Notes: generated by a model from the sequence alone, not told the origin. A stretch of 64,000 nucleotides of DNA from Streptomyces cathayae (GCF_029760955.1 NZ_CP121682.1:2666001-2730000); one strand, 5' to 3'. Positions 25,350 through 35,207 are shown, numbered from the stretch's first letter. Numbers and translations are program-made.

Positions 25350-28292
25350 CTAACTGCTCGGGCTCGGGTCGGGGCTGGGACTGCTCTCCGAGGCGTCCGA
25401 ACCGCCTCCGCCGGAGCCGCCGCCCCCGCCCTCCGCGGACTGGGCCTTCTCAGCCCGGCGCAGGGCCTCCTCGAGATCCTTCTGCGCCTTGCCGTAGGCC
25501 TCCCAGTCGTTCTTCTTCAGGGCTTCCTGACCGGCCTCGAAGGCATCCTGGGCATCGTTCAGGGCCGCTTGGACCGACGGGACCTCGGACGTCGGCGGCT
25601 GCTGCGTGCCTTCGTTCCGGCCCGGCGGCTGCTCGTTGGCCGACCCCTCGGTCCCGAAGACCTTGTCGAGAGCCTGCTCCAGCGTGTCCTCGAAGGCCGT
25701 CTGGCCTCCGTAGGTCACCAGCACCTTCCGCAGCAGCGGGTACTTGAGTCCACCACCGCGTACGTAGACCGGCTCCACGTACAGCAGTCCGCCGTCGAGC
25801 GGGACGGCCAGCAGGTTGCCGTACTCGACCTCGGAGTCGCCGCCTCTCAGCAGCCTGATCGACTCGGCGATGTCCTGTTCGGAGTTGAACTGGCTCTGGA
25901 CCTGCTTGGGTCCGGCGGCCGTGGTGCTCGTCGGCAGCTTCAGGACTCTGATCTTGCCGTACCCCTCGCTGCCCGCCTCGGCGTCGACCGCCATGAAGGC
26001 ACTGAGGTTGTCACGGCCGTTCGGAGTGAACGTCGTGGTGAGCGAGAAGGCCTGTTCCTTCTGGTCGGGCATCTTCATGCTCTGGTAGTACGGCGGTACC
26101 GCGTCGCCCGTCTTGTTCGTCGGGTCGGCCGGCACCTGCCACACCTCGCTGCCACTGAGGAACGTGGTGGCGTCCTTCACGTGGTAGCGGGTCAGCAGTT
26201 CGCGCTGCACCTTGAACAGGTCCTGCGGATACCGCAGGTGGTCCATCAGGCCCTGGGAGATCTCGCTTTTCGGCTCCACCGTGCCCGGGAACGCCTTCAT
26301 CCACGTCTTCAGGACGGGATCCTTGGTGTCCCACTGGAAGAGCTTGACCTCGCCGCTGTACGCGTCGACGGTCGCCTTCACCGAGTTGCGGATGTAGTTG
26401 ACCCGGTTCTCCTGGGCCACCACCGCGCGGTTGTCGTTGGTGGCGGTCAGCGAGTCGGCCGTGGTGTCACCGAGCGTCGTGCGCGACGCGTACGGATAGC
26501 CGTTGGTGGTCGTGTAGGCGTCGACGATCCACTGGATCCGGCCGTCCACCACCGCGGGGTAGGCGTCGCCGTCGATGGTCAGCCACGGGGCGACCGCCTC
26601 GACGCGCTCCTTGGGCGTGCGGTTGTACAGGATCCGCGAGCCCTCACCGATGGCACCGGAGTACAGGATCTGCGGCTCGCTGAACGCCGCGGCGTAGGCC
26701 GCCCGGTTGACCGGGTTGGCCAGGTTGACGCCGCTGTCGCCCTCGTAGCTGGTCGTCTTCTCGCCGCTGTCGTCGGAGTAGTCGATCTCCTTCTGGGGAC
26801 CGCCGACGATCGAGTACGTCGTCGTCCGCTCGCCGTAGTAGATGCGCTGCTCGTACGTGCCGAGGTCACCCTTGGAGGGCAGGTCGGACTCGGTGAACAC
26901 CGGACGGCCGTCGTCGGCGCTGGTGCCCTTGGCTGCGACGGCACCGTATCCGTGGGTGTACCGGAAGTGGTCGTTGATCCAGTTCCGCTTGGGGATGCCG
27001 CTGAGGTTGATCTCGCGCAGACCGATGACGGTGTCCTGCTCGGCGCCGGTCTCGGGATCGGGGTAGCGGTCCACGTCCAGGTTGGTCGGGAACGCGTAGT
27101 AGTTCCTGATCTGCTGGAGCTGCTGGAACGTCGGCGAGACGATGTTCGGGTCCATGATCCGGATGCTCGCCGTCTCGGAGACCTGGTCCCGGAGCTTGGT
27201 CTTGTCCTCGGTCTGGCTGGTCCCCGGGTACTCGTCGACCTGGGCGTCGGCGATGCCGTAGGCCTCACGCGTCGCCTTGAGGTTCTTCTCGACGTACGGC
27301 GCTTCCTTGGCCTGCTCGTTCGGCTGGACCTGGAACTTCTGCACGATCGCCGGGTACAGGCCGCCGATGAGGATCGCCGACAGCACCATCAGGCCGAAGC
27401 CGATCACGGGCAGCTGCCACGTGCGCCGCCACAGGGTGGCGAAGAACAGCAGCGCGCAGATCACGGCGATGCAGAACAGGATCGTCTTGGCCGGCAGGTA
27501 GGCGTTGGCGTCGACGTACCGCAGACCGGTCCAGTTGTCGGTCGCCTTGAAGTCGCTGGACTTGACCGCCAGGCCGTACCGGTCGAGCCAGTACGCGACC
27601 GCCTTCAGGGTGACGAAGATGCCCAGGAGCACCGACAGGTGCCCGGTGGCGGCCGCCGTGGCCCGCGCGCCGGGGCTGGTGACCCGCAGCCCGCCGTACA
27701 GGTAGTGCGTCAGCCCGGCGGCGATCAGCGACAGGATCGCGGCGGCGAAGCCGAACCCGAGCATGAACCGGTACCAGGGCAGGTCGAAGGCGTAGAACGC
27801 GACGTCCAGCTTGAACTGCGGGTCCTTCTGGCCGAACGGCACACCGTTGACCCACATCAGCCAGGTCCGCCACTGGCTCGACGCCGAGGCGCCGGCGATC
27901 AGCCCCACCAGTGCGGTGACGCCGAGCAGCAGCCACTTCTTGTACGGCGCGATCCCCATCCGGTACCGGTCGAGGTTCTGCTGCTCCAACGACATGGCAC
28001 TCAGCGGCGGCCGCATCCGGTGCGCCAGCCAGACGTTGAAGCCGACCGCGAAGGCCATCAGCAGGCCGAAGACGAAGAAGAGTCCGATCTTGGTCCACAG
28101 GGTCGTCGTGAACACCGACGAGTAATCGACCGAGCGGTACCACAACCAGTCAGTCCAGAACCCCGCGAACATGGTGAACACCATGAGAAGGACGGCCAGG
28201 ACGCCCAGGGTCATGAGCAGGGTCCGGACCCGCCGGGACGGGCGGCCCACTCTCATCCGTGGCCCTGTCGGGCCTCCGCCACGGTCCGGCAT
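25350..28292 (-). CDS. UPF0182 family large membrane protein
   Basis: 980-residue conserved actinobacterial membrane protein of unknown function. The first third holds about seven hydrophobic helices ([20 protein letters not shown] and onward to [17 protein letters not shown]); the rest is a large extracytoplasmic-type domain. The C-terminus is low-complexity ([20 protein letters not shown]). ATG 28292 ([10 protein letters not shown]) has no strong ribosome binding site; an in-frame GTG at 28313 is the main alternative. A SigR/ECF-like promoter lies about 105 bases upstream. Divergent from the PPA1309 gene; the initiator tRNA copy 2 lies just beyond its stop. Confidence 0.9.
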   Translation of the reverse strand: MPDRGGGPTGPRMRVGRPSRRVRTLLMTLGVLAVLLMVFTMFAGFWTDWLWYRSVDYSSVFTTTLWTKIGLFFVFGLLMAFAVGFNVWLAHRMRPPLSAMSLEQQNLDRYRMGIAPYKKWLLLGVTALVGLIAGASASSQWRTWLMWVNGVPFGQKDPQFKLDVAFYAFDLPWYRFMLGFGFAAAILSLIAAGLTHYLYGGLRVTSPGARATAAATGHLSVLLGIFVTLKAVAYWLDRYGLAVKSSDFKATDNWTGLRYVDANAYLPAKTILFCIAVICALLFFATLWRRTWQLPVIGFGLMVLSAILIGGLYPAIVQKFQVQPNEQAKEAPYVEKNLKATREAYGIADAQVDEYPGTSQTEDKTKLRDQVSETASIRIMDPNIVSPTFQQLQQIRNYYAFPTNLDVDRYPDPETGAEQDTVIGLREINLSGIPKRNWINDHFRYTHGYGAVAAKGTSADDGRPVFTESDLPSKGDLGTYEQRIYYGERTTTYSIVGGPQKEIDYSDDSGEKTTSYEGDSGVNLANPVNRAAYAAAFSEPQILYSGAIGEGSRILYNRTPKERVEAVAPWLTIDGDAYPAVVDGRIQWIVDAYTTTNGYPYASRTTLGDTTADSLTATNDNRAVVAQENRVNYIRNSVKATVDAYSGEVKLFQWDTKDPVLKTWMKAFPGTVEPKSEISQGLMDHLRYPQDLFKVQRELLTRYHVKDATTFLSGSEVWQVPADPTNKTGDAVPPYYQSMKMPDQKEQAFSLTTTFTPNGRDNLSAFMAVDAEAGSEGYGKIRVLKLPTSTTAAGPKQVQSQFNSEQDIAESIRLLRGGDSEVEYGNLLAVPLDGGLLYVEPVYVRGGGLKYPLLRKVLVTYGGQTAFEDTLEQALDKVFGTEGSANEQPPGRNEGTQQPPTSEVPSVQAALNDAQDAFEAGQEALKKNDWEAYGKAQKDLEEALRRAEKAQSAEGGGGGSGGGGSDASESSPSPDPSPSS

Positions 28293-28395
28293 CTGGAAAG
28301 CCAAGGTAGGCACCTCGAAGTTCGCTGTTGATTCGTCAGGTCCGCGAGTTCGTGGACCGTGTGCGGACCCGCGCATTCGCGGGCCCACACCTATG

Positions 28396-28423
28396 CAACT
28401 TACTCACCCTTTACTCAGTTCCC
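28396..28423 (-). promoter_or_regulatory. possible ECF-type promoter for the UPF0182 gene
   Basis: On the minus strand GGGAAC (28423-28418), an 18-nt spacer and GTTG (28399-28396). This differs from the SigR consensus only by C for T at the end of the minus-35, so it may be a weak SigR site or a site for a related ECF sigma factor. Confidence 0.4.
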
Positions 28424-28456
28424 GATTCCGGTCCTGAACGAGAGAGGATTGTGACC

Positions 28457-28999
28457 ATGTCCAACACACCCATGGCGGCGAACCCGCTCACCCGGGCCGT
28501 ACTCGAGATCGACGAGTACGTCTCCGGCCTCGGCTGGGACCAGCCTGCCCGTCTCTTCGCCCTCGTAGACACCGCACGGCTCCGTGCCGAACAGCCCTCG
28601 CTGGCGGACCGGCTCGGTCTGGGCGACGAGCAGGAGAACACCGCCCTCACCCCGATCGAACAGGACGAGATTCCGACGGGCAAACCGCTCGACGAGTTCC
28701 TGGGCACCATCGCCTGGCCCGGCTCGGTGGCCGGCTGCGCCCTGACCGTGGAACGTCTGATGCTGCCGCCGTCCGCGGAGGCCCAGGTCCCGCAGGATCT
28801 GGACGAGGCCGCGCTGGCGGCGTGGGTGGCGAAGCACCCGGAGCGCCAGGAGGTCCGTATGACGGTCGCGGTCCTGCGCGACGGTACCCGTGATTCCGCA
28901 CTGCGGCTGCGGGAGAAGGACTCGCCCACGGAGGTCCTCACCGGGTCCGCCCTGGTGCCGGGCCTGGCGGAGGCGCTGTCGGCGACGTTCGCGGAGTAG
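28457..28999 (+). CDS. PPA1309 family protein
   Basis: 180-residue soluble protein of a conserved actinobacterial family with no known function. It begins MSNTPMAANPLTRAVLEIDE; diagnostic stretches include AWPGSVAGCALTVERLMLPP and RMTVAVLRDGTRDSALRLRE. ATG 28457 has GAGAGGA eight bases upstream; the in-frame GTG at 28451 is too close to that site. Divergent to UPF0182 and convergent with the YlbL gene, with a shared terminator. Confidence 0.85.
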   Translation: MSNTPMAANPLTRAVLEIDEYVSGLGWDQPARLFALVDTARLRAEQPSLADRLGLGDEQENTALTPIEQDEIPTGKPLDEFLGTIAWPGSVAGCALTVERLMLPPSAEAQVPQDLDEAALAAWVAKHPERQEVRMTVAVLRDGTRDSALRLREKDSPTEVLTGSALVPGLAEALSATFAE

Positions 29000-29022
29000 C
29001 CCGTACGGGACGGCGAGAAGCA

Positions 29023-29057
29023 TGACCGCGCGGGCAGCAGGCGTGCTCGCGCGGTCA
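29023..29057. terminator. bidirectional terminator between PPA1309 and YlbL genes
   Basis: TGACCGCGCG (29023-29032) pairs with CGCGCGGTCA (29048-29057), with an inner AGCA/TGCT stem. It overlaps the YlbL stop codon on the minus strand and starts 23 bases after the PPA1309 stop. Confidence 0.75.
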
Positions 29058-30149
29058 GGAAGCCGTGCACGTCGGCAGGTCCGCGGTGTCGCCGGAGCCG
29101 AGGTCCTGCATCGCTTCGAGGGCGTCGTCGATGGTGTCCACCTTGATGAGGGTGAGACCTTCGGGGGTGTCCTCGGCGGCCGCCGCACAGTTGTCCGCGG
29201 GCGTGAGGAAGTACCGGGCGCCCTTGGCGCGCGCGCCGACCGTCTTCATCTGGATCCCGCCGATCGGCCCCACCTTGCCAGCGTCGTCGATCGTGCCGGT
29301 GCCGGCGACGAACGCGCCGCCGGTCAGGCTGCCCGGGGTGAGCTTGTCGTAGATGCCGAGTGCGAACATCAGACCGGCACTCGGCCCACCGACGTCAGCG
29401 AGCTTGATGTCGATGCTGAACGGGAAGGTGTGGTCGGTCCCGGCGGCGATTCCGACTATGGCGCGTTTGCCTCCCGCGTCGTCGGAGGCCGCAGTGGTGA
29501 TCGTGACCTTCTCGGTCCGCGTCGGCGTCCGGTTCTCCTTCTCGGCGGCGGCCTGCTCCTTGGCGGGCACGATCGTGAATTCGACGTCGTCGCCGGGCTT
29601 GTGCTCGGTCACGAGTTCGGCGACGTCGGCCGGCTTGCGCACCGCGCTGCCGTCGACGCTCTTGATCACGTCGCCGGCGTGCAGCTTGCCCTCGGCGGGG
29701 GATCCCTTGACGACACTGGCGACGATCACCCAGGACTTCACCGGGACGTCGAGCGCCTTCAGCGCCGCGACCTTGGCGCTCTCCTGGGACTGGCTGAACT
29801 CCTCGGCGTTCTCCTGGGTGGACTGCTCCTCCGTCTTGCCGTCGGGGTAGAGCGTGTCGTGCGGCACGACCTTGTTGTCGTGCGCGAGCCATCCGTAGAC
29901 GGCCTCGACCAGGTTCATCCGGTAGTCGGCACTCGTGACCCGCACCGTGGTCATGTTGAGGTGGCCGTCGGTCGGATAGGTCTTGCGCCCTTCGATGTGC
30001 AGCACCGGCTCGCCGTCGTGATCGCCCAGAGTGTTCACCGTCGGCCCCGGGGACATCTCCGAGTACGGCACGGGAAGGAACACACCCGCGCACAGGAGTG
30101 CGATCAGCATCAGGGTGGAGGCGAGCATCGTCGCGGTGCGGCGTGGCAT
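29055..30149 (-). CDS. YlbL family PDZ/Lon-type (S16) protease
   Basis: 364-residue membrane-anchored protease. Residues 1-28 are a signal-anchor (MLASTLMLIALLCAGVFLPV); a PDZ domain spans about 130-200 (VVKGSPAEGKLHAGDVIKSV); the C-terminal half is a Lon-type protease domain with the Ser-Lys dyad S257 (VGGPSAGLMFALG) and K302 (GPIGGIQMKTVGA). YlbL-type proteases act outside the membrane on unknown or cell-envelope substrates. ATG 30149. The 55-residue gene lies upstream on the same strand but is separated by a hairpin. Confidence 0.93.
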   Translation of the reverse strand: MPRRTATMLASTLMLIALLCAGVFLPVPYSEMSPGPTVNTLGDHDGEPVLHIEGRKTYPTDGHLNMTTVRVTSADYRMNLVEAVYGWLAHDNKVVPHDTLYPDGKTEEQSTQENAEEFSQSQESAKVAALKALDVPVKSWVIVASVVKGSPAEGKLHAGDVIKSVDGSAVRKPADVAELVTEHKPGDDVEFTIVPAKEQAAAEKENRTPTRTEKVTITTAASDDAGGKRAIVGIAAGTDHTFPFSIDIKLADVGGPSAGLMFALGIYDKLTPGSLTGGAFVAGTGTIDDAGKVGPIGGIQMKTVGARAKGARYFLTPADNCAAAAEDTPEGLTLIKVDTIDDALEAMQDLGSGDTADLPTCTAS

Positions 30150-30184
30150 GCACCGACAGTACGGGACGGGGCTGTCAGCGCACC

Positions 30185-30214
30185 GTCAGGGCCGCCCGAC
30201 CGGGCGTCCCTGAC
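30185..30214 (-). terminator. hairpin after the 55-residue membrane protein gene
   Basis: GTCAGGG (30185-30191) pairs with CCCTGAC (30208-30214) and CGCCC with GGGCG inside, one mismatch between the two stems. It lies 36 bases after the small gene's stop on the minus strand and 36 bases before the YlbL start. Confidence 0.6.
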
Positions 30215-30249
30215 CTCGTCGCACGTCGGTGACCTGCGGTTCCCGGTCC

Positions 30250-30417
30250 TCAGTCACCCGAGGACCGGGGCTTCTCCATGGCTTCGCGAAAGCGGGCGTA
30301 CCCGACGAGCTCGGGGCCGTCGCTCCGCGCTCTGCGCGTGCGGTTGGCCCAGCTCCCCCACACTCCCGCGCCGACCGCGGTCAGCAACGGAATCAGCAAC
30401 CAGGCAAGAGCGGCCAT
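30250..30417 (-). CDS. small single-pass membrane protein, 55 aa
   Basis: A gene too short for most automatic calls. ATG 30417 follows GGGAGGTCGGC, and the frame runs to TGA at 30250. The product starts MAALAWLLIPLLTAVGAGVW, one hydrophobic helix of about 20 residues, then a basic segment NRTRRARSD and a soluble tail PELVGYARFREAMEK. Codon use is normal for the genome (third-position GC). I recognise it as a conserved Streptomyces hypothetical; no function is known. It lies between moaE and the YlbL protease on the same strand. Confidence 0.8.
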   Translation of the reverse strand: MAALAWLLIPLLTAVGAGVWGSWANRTRRARSDGPELVGYARFREAMEKPRSSGD

Positions 30418-30562
30418 GCCGACCTCCCAACCCCATGAGCGTCCGCGACTGAATGATCAGCAGATTAACCATCCGCAGTGATAACGCTCATACCCGGGGG
30501 GTGGTTACGCAACCGGAGTGACGACGCCACGCGCCGACCCGCCCACCACCCCGACGACGGCG

Positions 30563-31021
30563 CTACACGCCGACCCATTCCTCTGTTCCGTCCGAGAACT
30601 TCTGGTGCTTCCAGATGGGCACCTCGTGCTTGAGGTCGTCGATCAGCTTCCGGCAGGCCTCGAAGGCCTCGCCCCGGTGCGGGCACGACACGCCGACGAC
30701 GACGGCCAGATCCCCGACCCGGAGGTCCCCCACCCGATGCACGGCGGCCAGCGCCCGCACGGGATACTCCGCGGCGACCTTCTCGGCGATCCGCCGCATC
30801 TCGTCCTCGGCGCTCGGATGGCACGCATATCCCAGCGCGTCGACGTCGGTCCCGCCGTCGTGATTGCGCACGGTCCCCACGAACAGCGCCGTCCCGCCGG
30901 CCGCGTCATCGCCGACGGCCCGGAAGATCTCGTCCACGGACAGTGGTGCGTCCCGGATCGCGATCAGCTTGATCGGATCCTGTGCCGCCTGCTCACCGGG
31001 GTGATCATTCGTGGATGCCAT
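30563..31021 (-). CDS. moaE: molybdopterin synthase catalytic subunit
   Basis: Large subunit of molybdopterin synthase, which inserts sulfur from the MoaD thiocarboxylate into precursor Z during molybdenum cofactor synthesis. 152 residues from ATG 31021 (MASTNDHPGE). Conserved features: GTALFVGTVRNHDGG, HRVGDLRVGDLAVVVGVSCP, HRGEAFEACRKLIDDLK and the C-terminal catalytic WKHQKFSDGTEEW lysines. It is not beside moaD here; the sulfur-carrier activating enzyme MoeZ lies 30 kb away in the same window. Confidence 0.94.
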   Translation of the reverse strand: MASTNDHPGEQAAQDPIKLIAIRDAPLSVDEIFRAVGDDAAGGTALFVGTVRNHDGGTDVDALGYACHPSAEDEMRRIAEKVAAEYPVRALAAVHRVGDLRVGDLAVVVGVSCPHRGEAFEACRKLIDDLKHEVPIWKHQKFSDGTEEWVGV

Positions 31022-31085
31022 GCCCCCATCGTGCCGCACGCCCACGCCGGTACGGAACAGCCCCACCGCCCCGTTCCCGGATCCG

Positions 31086-32201
31086 TCAGATCCGCCGGCG
31101 GGTCTTCCGCGCCCGCCGCACCACCGCGGCCGCGCCCAGCAGAGCCACCGTCGCTCCCGCGGCGCCCGCCGCCGTCGCGTCCTTGCGGCCGAGCCGCCGC
31201 CCGGCGACCGTGTGCCGGCCGGAGACCTCCTCGAGCAGTTCGGCCAGCACCTCCTCGTTGGTGTGGGCGGGCCGCCACCCCGCGTCGTGCAGCCTGCTCC
31301 CGCTGACCACCCAGGGGTGCATCGTGTACGCCAGGTCCCCGGCCGGGGACGGGGTCAGCCCGATCCGGTGCAGCCGTGCCGCCGCGCCCAGCGCGACCGC
31401 CGACGGCAGCTCCATCCGCCGGATGCCGCTGAGCTCCTCGACCTCCTCCTGCTCCAGCCATCCGTCGCACCCGACGGCCAGCTCGCCCTCGACCTCCTCC
31501 CGGACCGCGTACTCCAGGGCGCTGCACAGATCATCGACGTGGCAGAACTGCCACGCGGGCCGCGAGCCGGCCACCACGAGCAGTCGCGGTGACTCGAAGT
31601 ACCTGGTCAGCGCGGTGTCGGTGCCTCCCACCAGCACAGCGGGCCGGACCACCGTGACATTGAGCCCGGGGTGCGCGCGGGGCGCCCGGCGCGCGAGCCG
31701 CTCGATCTCCAGGAGATCGCCCACGCCGGTGGCCTCGGCCGTGGCCCGCAGTTCCGCGTCCTCGGACAGCGGCAGCTCGTTGTCCGGGAGCGCCCCGTAG
31801 ACCATCGTCGAGGTGCACAGCACCACCCGGCGCACCCCGGCCGCCGCGGCGGCCGTCAGCACGGTCTGCGTCCCCCGGACGTTGTAGGCCGTTCGGGCGG
31901 CGGCGTCGGTCTCCAGGTCGAGGTCGAGTGCCAGATGGACCACGACATCGGCCCCGCGCAGCTTGTCCGCGATGGCCGGATCCCGTACGTCCAGGATGTG
32001 CCAGTGCGCCTCGGCGCACTCGCCGCGGCGCTCGTCGATGGCGATGACCTGCTTGATCTCCTCCGAGGCGGCGAGCCGCTCGGTGAGCAGAGCGCCGACA
32101 CCGGTCGCGGCGCCGGTGACCGCGACGACGGGCCCGCGCGGGGACGGCGGGTGGGCCGACTGGTTTCGCGCTGCGCGAACCTGCGGATCTGGGGAACTCA
32201 C
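31086..32201 (-). CDS. NAD-dependent epimerase/dehydratase family (extended SDR) protein
   Basis: 371 residues from GTG 32201, with CTGGAGACG upstream. Rossmann start VVAVTGAATGVGALLTERLA; NAD-binding DVRDPAIADKLRGADVVVHL; catalytic-region CTSTMVYGALPDNELPLSED, where the tyrosine is in the strand usually occupied by the Ser-Tyr motif, but no clear YxxxK follows, so enzymatic activity is uncertain. A C-terminal helix (GAAGATVALLGAAAVVRRAR) looks like a membrane anchor. The substrate is unknown. Divergent to the zincin gene. Confidence 0.82.
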   Translation of the reverse strand: MSSPDPQVRAARNQSAHPPSPRGPVVAVTGAATGVGALLTERLAASEEIKQVIAIDERRGECAEAHWHILDVRDPAIADKLRGADVVVHLALDLDLETDAAARTAYNVRGTQTVLTAAAAAGVRRVVLCTSTMVYGALPDNELPLSEDAELRATAEATGVGDLLEIERLARRAPRAHPGLNVTVVRPAVLVGGTDTALTRYFESPRLLVVAGSRPAWQFCHVDDLCSALEYAVREEVEGELAVGCDGWLEQEEVEELSGIRRMELPSAVALGAAARLHRIGLTPSPAGDLAYTMHPWVVSGSRLHDAGWRPAHTNEEVLAELLEEVSGRHTVAGRRLGRKDATAAGAAGATVALLGAAAVVRRARKTRRRI

Positions 32202-32393
32202 CGGGCGTCTCCAGCGGTTGTCTTCAGTACGAGCGCATGCGAAGCATGTGTACCAGGTGGCATCCATCCTGCCGCAGGCTTTCTGTCGGCGAAGCATCGA
32301 GGCCCGAACCGCTTCAGGTGTCTACGCTGGGTGGTGTTGTCGGGCAACCGTGCCGCCGGAAAGAACCGGTGGCCCTACCAGCCGAGGAATCCC

Positions 32394-33863
32394 GTGAGTG
32401 ACACCCCATTCGGATTCGGCCTTCCGCCGGAGGAGCCGGACGACGGCGACGAGGGCAAGAAGAAGGACCCGCAGAGCGGTGGCGGTCAGGACCCGGCCAA
32501 CCCGTTCGGTTTCGGCATGCCCGGGGCCGGCGGCTTCGGCGGCCCAGGCGGTCCCGGCGCCGATAATCCGTTCGCCGCGATGTTCGGTTCCCTGAACCCC
32601 AACGACCTGGGCGCCGCGTTCCAGCAGCTCGGACAGATGCTCTCCTACGAGGGCGGTCCGGTGAACTGGGACATGGCCAAGCAGATCGCCCGCCAGACGG
32701 TCTCCCAGGGCACTTCGGACGGCACGAAGGACGCCAGCGTCGGCCCCGCCGAGCGCAGGGCCGTCGACGACGCCGTCCGGCTGGCCGACCTGTGGCTGGA
32801 CGACGCCACCTCGCTGCCGTCCGGTGCGGCCTCCTCGGTGGCGTGGAGCCGTGCGGAGTGGGTCGAGGCGACCCTGCCGGCGTGGCGGGAGCTCGTCGAC
32901 CCGGTCGCCGAGCGCGTCGGGGTCGCCATGGGCGACGTGCTGCCGGAGGAGATGCAGGCCATGGCGGGCCCGCTGATCGGCATGATGCGCTCGATGGGCG
33001 GCGCCATGTTCGGCACGCAGATCGGCCAGGCCGTCGGCGTGCTGGCCGGTGAGGTCGTCGGCTCCTCCGACATCGGCCTGCCGCTCGGCCCGGCCGGCAA
33101 GGCCGCGCTGCTGCCGGTGAACATCGCGGCGTTCGGCAAGGACCTGGGCGTCCCGCAGGAGGAGGTGCGGCTGTATCTCGCCCTGCGCGAGGCCGCCCAC
33201 CAGCGCCTGTTCACTCACGTGCCGTGGCTGCGCTCGCACCTGTTCGGCGCGGTCGACGGCTACGCGCGCGGCATCAAGGTCGACACCGCCAAGCTGGAGG
33301 ACGTCGTCGGCCAGTTCGACCCGCAGAACCCGGAGCAGCTGCAGGAGGCTCTCCAGCAGGGCATGTTCCAGCCGGAGGACACCCCTCAGCAGAAGGCCGC
33401 CCTGGCCCGTCTCGAGACGGCGCTGGCCCTCGTCGAGGGCTGGGTGGACGCCGTGGTGCACGCGGCGGCGAAGCCCCGGCTGTCGTCCGCGGACGCGCTG
33501 CGCGAGACGCTGCGCCGCCGGCGCGCCTCGGGCGGCCCCGCGGAGCAGACGTTCGCCACGCTGATCGGTCTGGAGCTGCGCCCGCGCCGGCTGCGCGACG
33601 CCTCGCGCCTGTGGGCCTCGCTCACCGACGCGCGCGGGGTCGACGGCCGGGACGCCCTGTGGGCCCACCCGGACATGCTGCCGACGGCCACCGACCTGGA
33701 CGATCCGGACGGTTTCGTGCACCGCGAGCAGATCGATTTCTCCGAGCTGGACAAGATGCTCGGCGAGGCGGCCGGCAAGTCCGACCTGAGGAAGAAGGAC
33801 GAGGACAGGAGCGGTGGCCCGGACGAGGGCACCGGCAAGGACAAGGGTGACGGCACCGAGTGA
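32394..33863 (+). CDS. zincin-like metalloprotease family protein (DUF2342)
   Basis: 489 residues from GTG 32394 (VSDTPFGFGLPPEEP) with GAGGAA upstream. The N-terminal 80 residues are low-complexity with two FGFG motifs and glycines; the main domain belongs to the actinobacterial zincin_2 family (VRLYLALREAAHQRLFTHVP is its metal-site region, where EAAHxRLF replaces a plain HExxH). The C-terminal tail is highly charged (KSDLRKKDEDRSGGPDEG). The corresponding M. tuberculosis gene stands next to the YlbL/UPF0182 genes as here. Stop overlaps the Nudix start by four bases (GTGA). Confidence 0.85.
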   Translation: MSDTPFGFGLPPEEPDDGDEGKKKDPQSGGGQDPANPFGFGMPGAGGFGGPGGPGADNPFAAMFGSLNPNDLGAAFQQLGQMLSYEGGPVNWDMAKQIARQTVSQGTSDGTKDASVGPAERRAVDDAVRLADLWLDDATSLPSGAASSVAWSRAEWVEATLPAWRELVDPVAERVGVAMGDVLPEEMQAMAGPLIGMMRSMGGAMFGTQIGQAVGVLAGEVVGSSDIGLPLGPAGKAALLPVNIAAFGKDLGVPQEEVRLYLALREAAHQRLFTHVPWLRSHLFGAVDGYARGIKVDTAKLEDVVGQFDPQNPEQLQEALQQGMFQPEDTPQQKAALARLETALALVEGWVDAVVHAAAKPRLSSADALRETLRRRRASGGPAEQTFATLIGLELRPRRLRDASRLWASLTDARGVDGRDALWAHPDMLPTATDLDDPDGFVHREQIDFSELDKMLGEAAGKSDLRKKDEDRSGGPDEGTGKDKGDGTE

Positions 33864-34387
33864 GCCTGTACGACGACACGGTTCTCGTACTCAAGGGGTA
33901 CGAGAACCAGCCGGAACTCCGCCGGACCTACCTCGACCACCTCACCGCGCACCAGGACGGCATGTGGAAGGCCTGCGACGCCGGCCACATCACCGCGAGC
34001 GCCCTGGTCGTCGATCCGGAGCGCGGCCGGGTGCTGCTGACCCTGCACCGGAAGCTGCGGATGTGGCTGCAGATGGGCGGTCACTGTGAGCCGGGTGACA
34101 CTTCGCTCGCGGCTGCGGCCCTGCGGGAGGCCACCGAGGAGTCGGGCATCACGGGGCTGACCCTCCTGAGGGGCGGACCGGTGCGTCTGGACCGGCATGC
34201 GATCCCGCCGCCCTGCCACTGGCACTTCGACGTCCAGTACGCGGCCGTGGCCTCCCCTCACGCCGCACACGCCATCAGCGACGAGTCGCTCGACCTGCGC
34301 TGGTTCCCGTACGACGAGGTGGCGGGTGTGGCCGACGCGTCGGTCGTCCGTCTGCTGGAAGCGACCCGGACGAGACTGGGCGTCTGA
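33860..34387 (+). CDS. Nudix hydrolase
   Basis: 175 residues from GTG 33860, overlapping the zincin stop (GTGA), so translationally coupled. The Nudix box region reads GGHCEPGDTSLAAAALREAT followed by EESGI, with the catalytic glutamates in REATEE; the spacing before RE is one residue longer than the textbook box, a common variant. Substrate unknown; hydrolysis of a nucleoside-diphosphate-linked molecule is the family role. A conserved PPPCHWHFDVQYAAVA strand follows the box. Convergent to the AIM24 cluster. Confidence 0.85.
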   Translation: MSLYDDTVLVLKGYENQPELRRTYLDHLTAHQDGMWKACDAGHITASALVVDPERGRVLLTLHRKLRMWLQMGGHCEPGDTSLAAAALREATEESGITGLTLLRGGPVRLDRHAIPPPCHWHFDVQYAAVASPHAAHAISDESLDLRWFPYDEVAGVADASVVRLLEATRTRLGV

Positions 34388-34395
34388 CGCACGCG

Positions 34396-34428
34396 TGAGG
34401 GGCGCCCCCCGTGACGGGCCGCCCCTCA
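34396..34428. terminator. terminator between Nudix and AIM24 genes
   Basis: TGAGGGGCG (34396-34404) pairs with CGCCCCTCA (34420-34428), with an additional inner CCCG/CGGG pairing. It lies between convergent genes. Confidence 0.65.
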
Positions 34429-34451
34429 TCACCTCTGTTCCGGCCGAAGGC

Positions 34452-35207
34452 TCAGCTCCAGACGTTGCCCTGGTTCTGTCCACGGGCGCCCTGCTGGCCC
34501 ATTCCGTACTGCGCGGCGAGGCCGGAGCCGATCTGGGCGTTCTGCGGCGGCAGCAGCTCGCTGGGCTGGACGAGTACGAAGCCGCTGCCCATGAAGCTGA
34601 GCTCCCAGCCCTCACCGGTGCTGCCGCGGCGCCGCCACACCCCGGAGGAGTGGGTCTGGGCCTGCATCTGCACGCGCAGCCCCGTGGACCAGGCGACGAT
34701 CGCGTCGGCGTCGCAGTTGACGTACGTGTCCGGCGTCACCTGCATCAGCAGCGGCATGCCGGAGGTCATCAGCGCGACCTTGCCCTGGCCGGTGATGTTG
34801 AGCTGGTACTTCCCGGAGCCGGAGATGCCGTACAGGCTGTCGACGGCGATGACCTCGTGGTGCAGTGAGGAGTCCGTCGCGAGCACATAGCTGCTGTCGA
34901 CGGTCAGCCCCCCATGGTCCACGTCCATGAGATGGATGTGCTGGGCGAGGTTGGCGAGGTAGACCGTGCCCTGCCCGTGGCAGCGCATCAGGTCCAGTCC
35001 CTCACCGGTGCGCGCACGGTTGAGTGCCTGACCGTGGCTCTGGTACTCGGCGTCGAACTCGACGAGTCCCTGGTAGGCGATCATGCTGCCCTTGCGGGCG
35101 AGGATGTCGTCGTGACCCTCCAGGGCGACCCGGAGCATCTGCTTGTTCTGCAGGCTCCAGCGTTCCTGGGTCTGCTGGTCGTTGTGGGCGAAAAGCGGGC
35201 TCTGCAT
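34452..35207 (-). CDS. AIM24 family protein
   Basis: 251-residue beta-rich AIM24 (mitochondrial biogenesis AIM24-like) domain covering nearly the whole protein: MLRVALEGHDDILARKGSMI, LMRCHGQGTVYLANLAQHIH, YGISGSGKYQLNITGQGKVA. The C-terminal tail is Gly/Gln-rich (YGMGQQGARGQNQGN). No enzymatic residues are known for this family; function in bacteria is unknown. Last of three consecutive AIM24-domain genes on this strand, 17 bases after the second, so probably one operon headed by the TerD-AIM24 fusion. Confidence 0.9.
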   Translation of the reverse strand: MQSPLFAHNDQQTQERWSLQNKQMLRVALEGHDDILARKGSMIAYQGLVEFDAEYQSHGQALNRARTGEGLDLMRCHGQGTVYLANLAQHIHLMDVDHGGLTVDSSYVLATDSSLHHEVIAVDSLYGISGSGKYQLNITGQGKVALMTSGMPLLMQVTPDTYVNCDADAIVAWSTGLRVQMQAQTHSSGVWRRRGSTGEGWELSFMGSGFVLVQPSELLPPQNAQIGSGLAAQYGMGQQGARGQNQGNVWS

